From the NCBI RefSeq assembly GCF_900168115.1, contig NZ_FUZC01000011.1, positions 91,613-155,612 of the forward strand: 64,000 nt of DNA, in the 5' to 3' direction. The stretch comes from Salegentibacter salinarum (GTDB lineage Bacteria > Bacteroidota > Bacteroidia > Flavobacteriales > Flavobacteriaceae). Made by a program: the position numbers and the translations under genes. This document shows, piece after piece, positions 43,512-52,584 of the stretch. The first letter of the stretch is position 1, and each line of letters begins with the position of its first letter. The notes under the pieces are model-generated. The model worked only from the letters and a program-made list of their open reading frames with translations, was not told the origin of the DNA and did not search any database.

Positions 43512-45422
43512 CTAGCCCGTATACTTAAAAGCAAGCATTGCCAAGGGTGGAAGTTTGATAGTTGCAGAATATTTTTTACCCTGCCATTCTTCTGAAGTTA
43601 CGGGTTTCCTGGGATTTTGATAATTCCCCGTACCGTGAAATTCTTTTTTATCACTATTGAAAATTTCTTCAAGTTCACCTGCTTCAGGCAAGCCAATTTG
43701 ATAATTTTCCCTGGGTGAGGGAGTAAGATTACAAACAATAATCAAATTATCTTTCGGCTCATTTCCTTTTCTGATAAAGCTTATAACCGAATTCTCGGCA
43801 TCGCTGTAATCTATCCACTCAAAACCTTCGGGAACGAATTGTTTTTCATATAAGGCAGGCTGTGATTTATAAAATTCATTCAAAGCTTTTATCAGTTCCT
43901 GCATTCCTTTGTGCGTATCGTATTCCAGTAAATGCCAGTCTAAACTCTTTTGGAAATTCCATTCTTCACTTTGTCCAAATTCACAACCCTGGAACAATAA
44001 TTTGGTTCCGGGGTGCGTAAACATATAGGCATATAGCAAACGCAAATTGGCAAAGCGTTGCCATTCATCTCCCGGCATTCTTCCTAAAATAGAATGTTTA
44101 CCATAAACCACTTCATCGTGAGATAGTGGAAGCATAAAATTTTCAGTAAAGGCGTAAGTGAGGGAAAAGGTGATATTGTTTTGGTGATGTTTCCGGTAAA
44201 TTGGCTCTTTCGCAAAATACTGAAGCGTATCGTGCATCCAGCCCATCATCCATTTCATCCCAAACCCGAGCCCGCCGAGAAATACCGGTTTTGAAACCCC
44301 GCTGTAGGCAGTAGATTCTTCGGCAATGGTTTGTACATCGGGAAAGGAAGCATACACTTCCTTATTCAATTCTTCTAAAAACGAAATCGCTTCCAGATTT
44401 TGATTGCCACCATACTGATTGGGTTCCCATTCGCCTTCTTCCCGCGAATAATCCAGGTACAGGATAGAAGCTACAGCATCTACCCGAATCCCGTCAATAT
44501 GAAATTGCTCTAACCAATATATCGCATTACTGATTAAAAATGCCCGCACCTCGTTTCGGTTATAATTAAAGATCAAACTTTTCCAGTCGGGGTGATAGCC
44601 TCTTTTTGGATCGGGATGTTCATAAAGGTGTGTTCCGTCAAAATAACCGAGTCCGTGGCTGTCTTCCGGAAAATGTGAAGGCACCCAGTCTAAAATTACC
44701 CCAATATCATTTTCGTGAAGTTTATCTACTAAATATTTGAATTCATCTGGATAGCCAAATCGCGAGGTTGGTGCGAAATATCCGGTAATTTGATAACCCC
44801 AACTCGGGTCGTAAGGATATTCCATAATGGGCATAAACTCTACGTGGGTAAAACCCATTTCTTTTACGTAAGAAACTAAATCGCTGGCGAGTTCCCAATA
44901 AGAAAGTGATCGGTTTTCTTCTGTTTTTTTCTTCCAAGAAGATAAATGCACTTCATAAACCGAAAAAGGAGCATTTAAAGAATTATGTTTTTTTCTTTTC
45001 TCGAGCCAGGGTTTATCTTGCCACTTATAATCGTCTTCCCAAACAACAGAAGCTGTATTTGGCGGATGCTCACAGCGCCTGGCATAAGGGTCGGCTTTTT
45101 CGGCAATAATCCCGTTATGGTGACTATGGATTTTATACTTATATAAATTCCCTTTTTCAACCTCAGGAATAAAACCTTCCCAAATCCCGCTGCCGTCCCA
45201 ACGCACATTTAGTAGATGCTCGCCATCTTTCCAGGAATTGAAATCGCCAATTACCGATACCTGTTTAGCACCTGGTGCCCAAACCGAAAAATAAGTTCCG
45301 TTCGTGTTATTGAGCGTGATGGGATGCGAACCAAATTTCTCATATAGGCGAAAATGTTTGCCAGATTTAAACAGGTTAATATCGAATTCTGAAAATAAAC
45401 TGTGCGTTATAACTTTTGTCAT
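43512..45422 (-). CDS. glgB: 1,4-alpha-glucan branching enzyme
   Basis: 636 residues. An N-terminal CBM48 (about 25-115, GTYFSVWAPGAKQVSVIGDFN) precedes the GH13 barrel. GIRVDAVASILY holds the nucleophile Asp, TIAEESTAY the acid/base Glu and LSHDEVVYGK the third carboxylate Asp. It makes the alpha-1,6 branches of glycogen. It lies one base after the glgC stop codon in the glgA-glgC-glgB operon. Confidence 0.96.
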   Translation of the reverse strand: MTKVITHSLFSEFDINLFKSGKHFRLYEKFGSHPITLNNTNGTYFSVWAPGAKQVSVIGDFNSWKDGEHLLNVRWDGSGIWEGFIPEVEKGNLYKYKIHSHHNGIIAEKADPYARRCEHPPNTASVVWEDDYKWQDKPWLEKRKKHNSLNAPFSVYEVHLSSWKKKTEENRSLSYWELASDLVSYVKEMGFTHVEFMPIMEYPYDPSWGYQITGYFAPTSRFGYPDEFKYLVDKLHENDIGVILDWVPSHFPEDSHGLGYFDGTHLYEHPDPKRGYHPDWKSLIFNYNRNEVRAFLISNAIYWLEQFHIDGIRVDAVASILYLDYSREEGEWEPNQYGGNQNLEAISFLEELNKEVYASFPDVQTIAEESTAYSGVSKPVFLGGLGFGMKWMMGWMHDTLQYFAKEPIYRKHHQNNITFSLTYAFTENFMLPLSHDEVVYGKHSILGRMPGDEWQRFANLRLLYAYMFTHPGTKLLFQGCEFGQSEEWNFQKSLDWHLLEYDTHKGMQELIKALNEFYKSQPALYEKQFVPEGFEWIDYSDAENSVISFIRKGNEPKDNLIIVCNLTPSPRENYQIGLPEAGELEEIFNSDKKEFHGTGNYQNPRKPVTSEEWQGKKYSATIKLPPLAMLAFKYTG

Positions 45423-45423
45423 A

Positions 45424-46692
45424 TTATCCTATGGTTGTTCCGGGTGGGAGCACTGCTTCTTTTTTAAGCACTACAATTCCTTCTTTTACTACGTAAGCAT
45501 CGGTTTCATCATCTTCTAAATGTGGGCCACCGTTTATAGTGGTATTGTCTCCAACTCTACAATTTTTATCGATTATGGCATTCTGAATGTTACAATTTTC
45601 TCCTATTCCGGCGAGGATTTCAATATTATTTCCTTCAATTTCTTTTAAAGATTCATAAAAATCTGTTCCCATCATATAACAATTTTTTATAACAGAACCT
45701 TTTCCGATTCTGGACCTCACCCCAATTACCGAAGATTCAATTTCCTTTGCGTGAATAATACAACCTTCAGCAATAACGGCTTTTTTCAAATTAGTGCCCG
45801 AAATTTTTGAAGTTGGAAGAATCCTTGCTCGCGTGTAAACCCTGTTTTCCATATCGTATAGATTGAATTTAGGGATATCGTCTGTCAGGCCAATATTCGC
45901 TTCAAAAAAGGATTCAATATTTCCAATATCGGTCCAGTAACCTTCAAATTGGTAACCGCAAACTTTTTTGTGTCCTATGGCCTGCGGAATTATCTCTTTT
46001 CCAAAATCTACAGTGCTCTCATCGTCCATCAATTCTTCCAGTAACTTGCGGTTAAATACGTAAATTCCCATAGAACCTAAATAATTTCTGCCTTCAGCTT
46101 CCATTTCTGGACCTACCGGCGAAGTCCAGTCTGGTAAGAGATCAGAGTTAGGTTTTTCTATAAATGAAGTGATATTATTATCCTTATCGGTTTTCATAAT
46201 TCCAAAGCTCGGCGCTTCTTTTGCATTCACCGGAACTGTCCCTATGGTAATATCGGCGCCGGTATCTATATGTTGCTGGACCATTAAATTATAGTCCATA
46301 TGATATAATTGATCGCCGGAAAGGATTAAAAAATAATCGAATCTATGCTTCTTAAAATGATGCATTCCCTGTCGTACTGCATCGGCAGTGCCTTGGTACC
46401 AGGTTTTGTTGTGGGGGGTTTGCTCTGCGGCTAGAACATCTACAAAAGCCGAGCTAAAAAAGCTAAAATGATAAGTATTCTTGATATGCTTGTTTAAAGA
46501 AGCCGAATTAAACTGCGTTAAAACGTACATTCTTTTAAGGTCTGCATTAATACAGTTGGAAATTGGAATATCTACCAGGCGGTATTTCCCCGCTATTGGT
46601 ACGGCGGGTTTAGATCTACTTTCTGTTAATGGGTGGAGCCTGGTACCCTGGCCACCTCCAAGAATAACCGATAATACTTTGTCGTTTAACAT
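45424..46692 (-). CDS. glgC: Glucose-1-phosphate adenylyltransferase
   Basis: 422 residues. The nucleotidyltransferase loop GGGQGTRLHPLT (12-23), SKPAVPIAGKYRLVDI with the activator/substrate region, and the ADP-glucose-binding IEKP (FIEKPNSD near residue 174) are intact. The C-terminal third is a left-handed beta-helix of hexapeptide repeats. It makes ADP-glucose, the committed step of glycogen synthesis. It is separated by 2 bp from glgA. Confidence 0.97.
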   Translation of the reverse strand: MLNDKVLSVILGGGQGTRLHPLTESRSKPAVPIAGKYRLVDIPISNCINADLKRMYVLTQFNSASLNKHIKNTYHFSFFSSAFVDVLAAEQTPHNKTWYQGTADAVRQGMHHFKKHRFDYFLILSGDQLYHMDYNLMVQQHIDTGADITIGTVPVNAKEAPSFGIMKTDKDNNITSFIEKPNSDLLPDWTSPVGPEMEAEGRNYLGSMGIYVFNRKLLEELMDDESTVDFGKEIIPQAIGHKKVCGYQFEGYWTDIGNIESFFEANIGLTDDIPKFNLYDMENRVYTRARILPTSKISGTNLKKAVIAEGCIIHAKEIESSVIGVRSRIGKGSVIKNCYMMGTDFYESLKEIEGNNIEILAGIGENCNIQNAIIDKNCRVGDNTTINGGPHLEDDETDAYVVKEGIVVLKKEAVLPPGTTIG

Positions 46693-46694
46693 AA

Positions 46695-48104
46695 TTAGCC
46701 GCTTTTTAATGAGTTATACAAATCGATATACTGTTGAGCCGAAACATCCCAGGAATGATCTATGCTCATAATATATTTTCTGGTTTTTTTGAATTTGGGA
46801 ACGTCTTTATAAAATTCAATGGCCCGTGTTATTGTCTGAAGAATATCATTTTCTGAAGCTTCCGAGTGAGAAAATCCAAATCCACCATCTTCAATATCTA
46901 TTACGGTGTCTTTTAAGCCACCAATACTCCGCACTACGGGAATGGTGCCGTATCGCAGGGAATATAATTGGTTCAAACCGCAGGGTTCTACTCGTGATGG
47001 CATTAAAAGGAAATCGGTGCCGGAATAGATGAGGTGCGAAAGTTTTTCATCGTAACCAATAAAAACATTGTAAACACCTTTATGCTTTTTCTTCAGGTTC
47101 TCTAATGCGCTTTCTACTTCAGGATTGCCCGATCCTAAGATAAGGATACTGCATTCCTTTTTTGGAAGAATTTCCTCTAAGACTTCCGGGAGAAGCTCGG
47201 CTCCTTTTTCGTAAACCAGTCTGCCAATAAAAGCGAATAGAGGTTTTGAAGCTGAAAATCCAAACTCTTTACAAAGCCACTTTTTATTAGCTGTTTTTCC
47301 ACTTTGAATATTTTTAGCCGAATAATTTTTTATGATAAACTCGTCGGTTTCAGGGTTCCAGACTTCTGAGTCAATTCCGTTTAGAATTCCGACACATTTC
47401 TCTTTTTCGTGGTCTAATAAGCCTTCTAAACCGTTAGCTGCTTGTTGCAATTCCTTCATATAACTCGGCGAAACCGTGGTAACGCGCCAGGCGCATTTTA
47501 TTCCGGCGGCTAAAGGATTTATCATACCATCCCAATCAAGTAAACCATTATTGGAAATATCAAAGGCAGGGAGATAATGTACTTTGTCGTGCGAAAACCA
47601 GCCCTGGTATTGCGCGTTATGAATAGTTAGAATAACCGGAATCTGATTCAGGGATTCATATTTAAAACATTCCTGCGCCATAAAAGGGATTAATCCCGTA
47701 TGATGGTCGTGACAATGAATTATAGACGGTTTTTCTTTTAAAGTAAGTAACCAATCCATTGCCGCAATCTGAAAAGCCGTAAAACGCGCGGTATCATCTT
47801 CAGAATAAACAAAATCCTTAAATAAAAGTTTCGGAATATCAACAAACAGCACTTCAATATCTAAAACATCCTTTTTTAATTTCAGAATTTTATAAGCATG
47901 AATATCCTGTCCTAAAACCAATTCTGATTCGTAAACACTTTTAAATTTGTGAGTTGAGCTGAATTTGTTGTCATAAAATGGCATAATTACCTTAGCACCA
48001 ACCTCTGATTCCTGCTGGTATTTGGGTAAAGAACCCACAACATCTCCCAAACCACCAACTTTTGCGATGGGGTAACATTCAGCGCTTACGTGTATCACGT
48101 TCAT
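46695..48104 (-). CDS. glgA: Glycogen synthase, GT5
   Basis: 469 residues, GT-B fold. AKVGGLGDVVGSLPK (residues 14-28) binds ADP-glucose, and FIGRLVYEKGAELL and the EPCGLNQLYSLRYGTIPVVRSIGGLKDTV region in the C-terminal Rossmann domain carries the catalytic Glu. It extends alpha-1,4 chains from ADP-glucose. It is the first gene of the glgA-C-B-GH31 operon; the promoter probably lies in the 314 bp before leuS. Confidence 0.95.
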   Translation of the reverse strand: MNVIHVSAECYPIAKVGGLGDVVGSLPKYQQESEVGAKVIMPFYDNKFSSTHKFKSVYESELVLGQDIHAYKILKLKKDVLDIEVLFVDIPKLLFKDFVYSEDDTARFTAFQIAAMDWLLTLKEKPSIIHCHDHHTGLIPFMAQECFKYESLNQIPVILTIHNAQYQGWFSHDKVHYLPAFDISNNGLLDWDGMINPLAAGIKCAWRVTTVSPSYMKELQQAANGLEGLLDHEKEKCVGILNGIDSEVWNPETDEFIIKNYSAKNIQSGKTANKKWLCKEFGFSASKPLFAFIGRLVYEKGAELLPEVLEEILPKKECSILILGSGNPEVESALENLKKKHKGVYNVFIGYDEKLSHLIYSGTDFLLMPSRVEPCGLNQLYSLRYGTIPVVRSIGGLKDTVIDIEDGGFGFSHSEASENDILQTITRAIEFYKDVPKFKKTRKYIMSIDHSWDVSAQQYIDLYNSLKSG

Positions 48105-48354
48105 ATAAGAATCTTTGAAAGATTATTGAATTAACCAAGTTGTCTTTTAGGGAATTTAAGAATGATTTTTTTGTGAAAAATCAAAATCATTGTCCTTGAA
48201 ATCACCATTTCCCTATAAATCTACTGAAATATTAGGATAGGCTACATTAAGGAAGTCTTAAATCTCTATCTATTCTTATTTAAAAGATTTTTTTCCGATT
48301 TTAAATAAGCTTTTAATCCCTTCTTCCTAAATTCCCATAAGTGGTTTAAAATTG
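48105..48354. other. Divergent glgA/leuS intergenic region
   Basis: AT-rich, no protein-coding frame of interest. The leuS promoter lies at its right end; no convincing TAnnTTTG box was found for glgA. Confidence 0.4.
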
Positions 48355-48362
48355 TAAATTTG
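48355..48362 (+). promoter_or_regulatory. -7 box of the leuS promoter
   Basis: TAAATTTG matches TAnnTTTG and is followed by a leader of about 50 bases. The -33 element is weak (TTC 20 bp upstream). Confidence 0.6.
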
Positions 48363-48418
48363 CAGCCAATAATGTGGAGTCGCTTTGCGCTTAACCTGCA
48401 GGTAAGAAAAACAAAACA

Positions 48419-51277
48419 ATGAGTTACAACTTTAACGAAATTGAAGCCAAATGGCAAAAATACTGGGCCGAAAACCAAACTTTTCGCGCCAGCAATTCAA
48501 CAGATAAACCTAAATATTACGTGCTGGATATGTTTCCTTATCCATCTGGTGCCGGACTTCACGTAGGACACCCGCTGGGTTATATTGCCAGCGATATTTA
48601 TGCGCGTTACAAACGCCATTCTGGTTTTAATGTTTTGCATCCTCAAGGTTACGATAGTTTTGGCTTACCTGCCGAGCAATATGCGATTCAAACCGGTCAG
48701 CATCCGGCCCTTACTACAGCGAAGAATATTAAAAGATACCGGGAGCAGCTTGATAAGATCGGTTTTTCTTTCGATTGGAGCAGGGAAGTGCGCACCAGTG
48801 ACCCCGAATATTATAAATGGACACAGTGGATCTTTATCCAGCTTTTTGAAAGTTGGTATGATATGGAAGCTGAAAAATCCCGCGCAATTTCAGAGCTTGA
48901 AGAAGTTTTTGCTTCGGAAGGAAATTCCCGGGTAAATGCCGCTTGCGATGATGATGTGGAAGAGTTTTCAGCAGATAGCTGGAATAATTTTTCTTCTGAA
49001 GAAAAACAAAGAATATTTCTTAAATACAGACTTACCTATTTAGCTGAAACCGAAGTAAACTGGTGCCCGCAGCTGGGAACCGTTTTGGCGAACGACGAGA
49101 TTGTAAACGGCGTTTCTGAACGTGGAGGCTATCCAGTGGTGCGAAAAAAAATGATGCAATGGAGTATGCGAATTTCTGCATTTTCAGAGCGTTTGTTGCA
49201 AGGTTTAGATCAATTGGACTGGACCGAAAGTCTAAAGGAAAGTCAGCGTAACTGGATTGGAAAATCTGTTGGTGCGATGGTTCATTTCAATTTATATGGT
49301 GAAACCCTGAAAAAGGTAAAGGATGACGGAAGTCTTTCTGAGCATCAAAAAAGAATTTCGGTTTTTACGACGCGACCTGATACCATTTTCGGCGTGAGTT
49401 TTATGACTTTGGCGCCGGAACACGATTTGGTTAAAAAAATCACTACACCACAGCAAAAAGAAGAAGTTGAAGCTTATGTGGCTGCGAGTGCCAAACGCAG
49501 TGAACGCGAACGTATGGCCGATGTAAAAAGTATTACCGGCGTATTTACCGGTGCTTATGCTGAACATCCATTCACCAAAGAACCGGTACCAATCTGGATT
49601 GGAGATTACGTGCTTGCCGGTTACGGAACCGGGGCAGTAATGGCCGTGCCTTGTGGGGACCAAAGGGATTACGATTTTGCAAAGCACTTTGAAATCCCGA
49701 TCCCTAATATTTTTGAAAATGCCGATATCTCTGAAGCCGCTTTTTCAGGTAAAGAAGGTACGGTGATTACGAACTCCGATTTCCTTAGCGGATTGGAATA
49801 TAAGGAAGCGCTGCAAAAAGTGATCCTGGAACTGGAAAAAACCGGTCACGGTTACGGAAAAACCAATTATCGTTTACGCGATGCTGTTTTTAGTCGCCAG
49901 CGTTATTGGGGTGAACCATTCCCTGTTTATTACGTAAATGGAATGCCACAAATAATAGATGCGCAGCATTTACCTTTGCGACTTCCCGAAGTTGAAAAAT
50001 ATCTGCCTACCGAAACCGGTGAACCGCCATTAGGAAATGCGACTACCTGGGCCTGGGACACAAAATCCAACGAGGTGGTAAGAAATAAGGAGATAGATGA
50101 TAAAACAGTATTTCCACTGGAATTAAATACTATGCCAGGTTGGGCCGGGAGTTCCTGGTACCTTTTCCGCTATATGGATGCCGGAAACGATAATGAATTT
50201 GTTTCTAAAGAAGCTCAAAGATACTGGGAGAACGTCGATTTATATATAGGCGGAAGTGAACACGCCACCGGCCATTTATTGTATTCCCGTTTCTGGACAA
50301 AGTTTTTGTATGACCGTGGACAACTTTCGGTAGAAGAACCTTTTAAAAAGTTGATTAACCAGGGGATGATCTTGGGGCAGAGTGCTTTTGTTTATAGACT
50401 GGAAGGAGATAACGTGCTGGTTTCTAAAAATCTGGTTGGAAAGAATGAGGTTCAGCCAATTCATGTTGATGTTTCTTTAGTTAATCATTCTGATGAATTG
50501 GATATTAAAGGTTTTAAAGAATGGCGTCCTGAATTTAAGGATGCTAAATTTTTAACCGAAAAGGATGGTTCTTATATAGTAGGTCGCGAAGTCGAAAAAA
50601 TGTCTAAATCCAAGTACAACGTGGTAAACCCCGATGATATTTGTGAAGATTACGGAGCCGATACTTTAAGAATGTACGAGATGTTTCTTGGTCCGTTGGA
50701 ACAGGCAAAACCCTGGAATACCGCTGGAATCACCGGAGTGCATAATTTTCTGAAAAAGCTTTGGAAATTGTATCATAGCGGGGAAAAATTCGAAGTTTCC
50801 GAAGAAAAAGCCTCAGCCGATTCTTTAAAAACTTTACATAAAACCATTAAGAAGGTGACTGAAGATATTGAGGAATTCAGTTTTAATACATCGGTTTCAA
50901 CTTTTATGATTTGTGTCAACGAGCTTTCTGCACAAAAATGTAATAGCAGAGAGGTTTTAGAACCACTGGCAATCCTTATCGCGCCATACGCCCCGCATAT
51001 CGCCGAGGAACTTTGGAGTAAGTTAGGGAATTCAGAATCTATAGTGACTGCAACATACCCGGTTTTTGAAGAAAAATATTTGGTAGAAAGCACCAAAAAT
51101 TATCCAATTTCTTTCAACGGAAAAATGCGATTTACAATGGAACTTCCTTTAAATATGCAAAAAGTCGAGATGGAAAAAACGGTGATGGCAGATGAACGTA
51201 CCCAAAAGCAATTAGAGGGAAGAACACCTAAAAAGGTAATAGTTGTTCCGGGTAAGATTGTGAATATTGTTGGTTAA
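48419..51277 (+). CDS. leuS: Leucyl-tRNA synthetase
   Basis: 952 residues, class I synthetase. The HIGH motif is HVGH in SGAGLHVGHPLGY (near residue 50), the editing (CP1) domain contains the TTRPDTIFGVSF segment (near residue 316), and the KMSKS motif is EKMSKSKYN (near residue 727). Charges tRNA-Leu. The extra stretches near residues 145-190 and 655-720 vary among bacterial LeuS. It is a single gene with its own terminator. Confidence 0.98.
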   Translation: MSYNFNEIEAKWQKYWAENQTFRASNSTDKPKYYVLDMFPYPSGAGLHVGHPLGYIASDIYARYKRHSGFNVLHPQGYDSFGLPAEQYAIQTGQHPALTTAKNIKRYREQLDKIGFSFDWSREVRTSDPEYYKWTQWIFIQLFESWYDMEAEKSRAISELEEVFASEGNSRVNAACDDDVEEFSADSWNNFSSEEKQRIFLKYRLTYLAETEVNWCPQLGTVLANDEIVNGVSERGGYPVVRKKMMQWSMRISAFSERLLQGLDQLDWTESLKESQRNWIGKSVGAMVHFNLYGETLKKVKDDGSLSEHQKRISVFTTRPDTIFGVSFMTLAPEHDLVKKITTPQQKEEVEAYVAASAKRSERERMADVKSITGVFTGAYAEHPFTKEPVPIWIGDYVLAGYGTGAVMAVPCGDQRDYDFAKHFEIPIPNIFENADISEAAFSGKEGTVITNSDFLSGLEYKEALQKVILELEKTGHGYGKTNYRLRDAVFSRQRYWGEPFPVYYVNGMPQIIDAQHLPLRLPEVEKYLPTETGEPPLGNATTWAWDTKSNEVVRNKEIDDKTVFPLELNTMPGWAGSSWYLFRYMDAGNDNEFVSKEAQRYWENVDLYIGGSEHATGHLLYSRFWTKFLYDRGQLSVEEPFKKLINQGMILGQSAFVYRLEGDNVLVSKNLVGKNEVQPIHVDVSLVNHSDELDIKGFKEWRPEFKDAKFLTEKDGSYIVGREVEKMSKSKYNVVNPDDICEDYGADTLRMYEMFLGPLEQAKPWNTAGITGVHNFLKKLWKLYHSGEKFEVSEEKASADSLKTLHKTIKKVTEDIEEFSFNTSVSTFMICVNELSAQKCNSREVLEPLAILIAPYAPHIAEELWSKLGNSESIVTATYPVFEEKYLVESTKNYPISFNGKMRFTMELPLNMQKVEMEKTVMADERTQKQLEGRTPKKVIVVPGKIVNIVG

Positions 51278-51311
51278 AAAGATTTGAAGATTATATAATT
51301 TGAAGATTTGT

Positions 51312-51347
51312 AAATCCGTTTCCTGGTTCGGGAACGGATTTTTTTTG
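51312..51347 (+). terminator. Terminator of leuS
   Basis: A 12-bp stem (51312-51323/51330-51341, one G-U pair) with a 6-base loop followed by a T-run. Confidence 0.9.
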
Positions 51348-51360
51348 TATTTCAATATTT

Positions 51361-51390
51361 CGTCACCCTGAATTTATTTCAGGGTCTAAG
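51361..51390. repeat. Palindromic repeat, family A (left arm)
   Basis: CGTCACCCTGAATTTATTTC AGGGTCTAAG is identical to the left arm at 7811. Confidence 0.75.
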
Positions 51391-51448
51391 TTGGGGGGAG
51401 ATATTTGTATTGAAATCATTATATTTATTTGAAATTGTCACATTCTGA

Positions 51449-51669
51449 ATGAGCAAACAATTTTAAAAAAAGACAATCCAGGATATTTCCAGACTTCCTG
51501 AATGGCGGATTCGGGAAGTATCAGATTTTTTGAATTCTTGCTACCAAAAAGTGAAGAGAAGGAATTGGTAAATGGCCTTCAAAACACCGCAGCAAAATCT
51601 AAATCTTTTCATTTTTTGGAGGAAGAGGAAGAGTTGTAAAATGATGAAGATTTAACTGAAAAACTTTGA
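51449..51669 (+). pseudogene. Decayed antitoxin gene of a toxin-antitoxin pair
   Basis: After ATG 51449 the frame is broken, but shifted frames read TIQDISRLPEWRIREVSDFL and then LLPKSEEKELVNGLQNTAAK and FHFLEEEEEL-stop-NDEDLTEKL. The helical LP...LREVSDF(L) start and acidic tail look like small antitoxins that precede MazF/PemK toxins. At least one frameshift and one in-frame TAA are needed. The final TGA (51667-51669) overlaps the first codon of the toxin remnant by two bases, as in an intact operon. Confidence 0.65.
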
Positions 51670-51986
51670 TCAATAAAGAAGATATTGTGTTGGTTTCTTT
51701 TCGTTTTATCACTTTAAAGGGTAGCAAACAAAGACCGGCGGTAATTTCTTTATATTGGAAAAATGGATGTTGTTACAGCTTTTATAACTTCCTGAATCGT
51801 TAAAATCTCTACTTTCGAGTTATTAATAAACCCTTCTGAACTAATAGATTAAAAAAGCCTTCCCTTATAAAAACTACAAAAGTCTGTACCTTAGATAAGA
51901 ATTAAATTGTTGGTAAATTAGGTGAATTAACTGAAAGGGAGAAAGAGCAATTAAATACAAAATTAAAAGCAGCCTTTGTTTTGTGA
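51666..51986 (+). pseudogene. Decayed MazF/PemK-family toxin gene
   Basis: Reading from TTG 51666 gives INKEDIVLVSF and TLKGSKQRPAV, the hallmark N terminus of MazF/PemK-type mRNA interferases. A shifted frame then gives DVVTAFITS, and the original frame resumes with NRLKKPSLIKTTKVCTLDKN-stop-IVGKLGELTEREKEQ to a stop at 51984-51986. There are at least three in-frame stops and a pair of frameshifts, so no toxin can be made. It fills most of the 765-bp gap between leuS and rimM. Confidence 0.78.
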
Positions 51987-52042
51987 TTCAAGTATTAAAA
52001 TCACTGCCGACTGGCAACTGAAAAACAACCAGATAGAATCTG

Positions 52043-52570
52043 CTATCCCAAATACAATTCAACCAAACCTTCAGGTGTAGTTAAATAAATAGTATTATTT
52101 TCCTTGTCAATTTTATCTATAAACTCATCGTTCATAGGGATAAGGATTTGCTTTTCGCCTTTCTGAATTTCAAAAAGAGCCTGGGCGGTACTGTCGTTTA
52201 TGGAAGTGATTTTGCCAATATTGCCGTGGGTGGCATCTATAACGTCAAAACCTATAATTTCGTGGAAGTAGAACTGGTCGTCTTCCAAATCGGGAAGCAT
52301 ACTGAGCGGAAGATAGGTAAGGGCACCTATAAGGTCTTCAGCATCTTGCTCGGTTTCGATATCTTCAAATTTAACGCGAAGTAAGGTGCTTTTTTGCAGC
52401 GAACTTCTTTCAATAAAAAATGGAACCAGGTTCTCATTATATTCAATGAGTACTGATTCCATTTCTGTGTACATTTCGGGAACATCGGTGTCTAATTTAA
52501 TAAGCACCTCGCCCTTAAAGCTAAATTTACCAACGATTTTACCTAAAAAAAAACATTCGTCTTTAGTCAT
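52043..52570 (-). CDS. rimM: Ribosome maturation factor RimM
   Basis: 175 residues. The N-terminal RimM domain has FFLGKIVGKFSFKGEVLIKLDTD, and the C-terminal PRC barrel has YFHEIIGFDVIDATHGNIGKI and ILIPMNDEFI. It binds S19 and helps mature the 3' domain of 16S rRNA. It is 14 bp after rpsP, the conserved order. Confidence 0.95.
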   Translation of the reverse strand: MTKDECFFLGKIVGKFSFKGEVLIKLDTDVPEMYTEMESVLIEYNENLVPFFIERSSLQKSTLLRVKFEDIETEQDAEDLIGALTYLPLSMLPDLEDDQFYFHEIIGFDVIDATHGNIGKITSINDSTAQALFEIQKGEKQILIPMNDEFIDKIDKENNTIYLTTPEGLVELYLG

Positions 52571-52584
52571 CGCCAGTTAAGGTT

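Noticed and set aside
48266..48478. Minus-strand reading frame over the leuS start
   Set aside because: It overlaps the leuS promoter and coding start and has no recognisable content.
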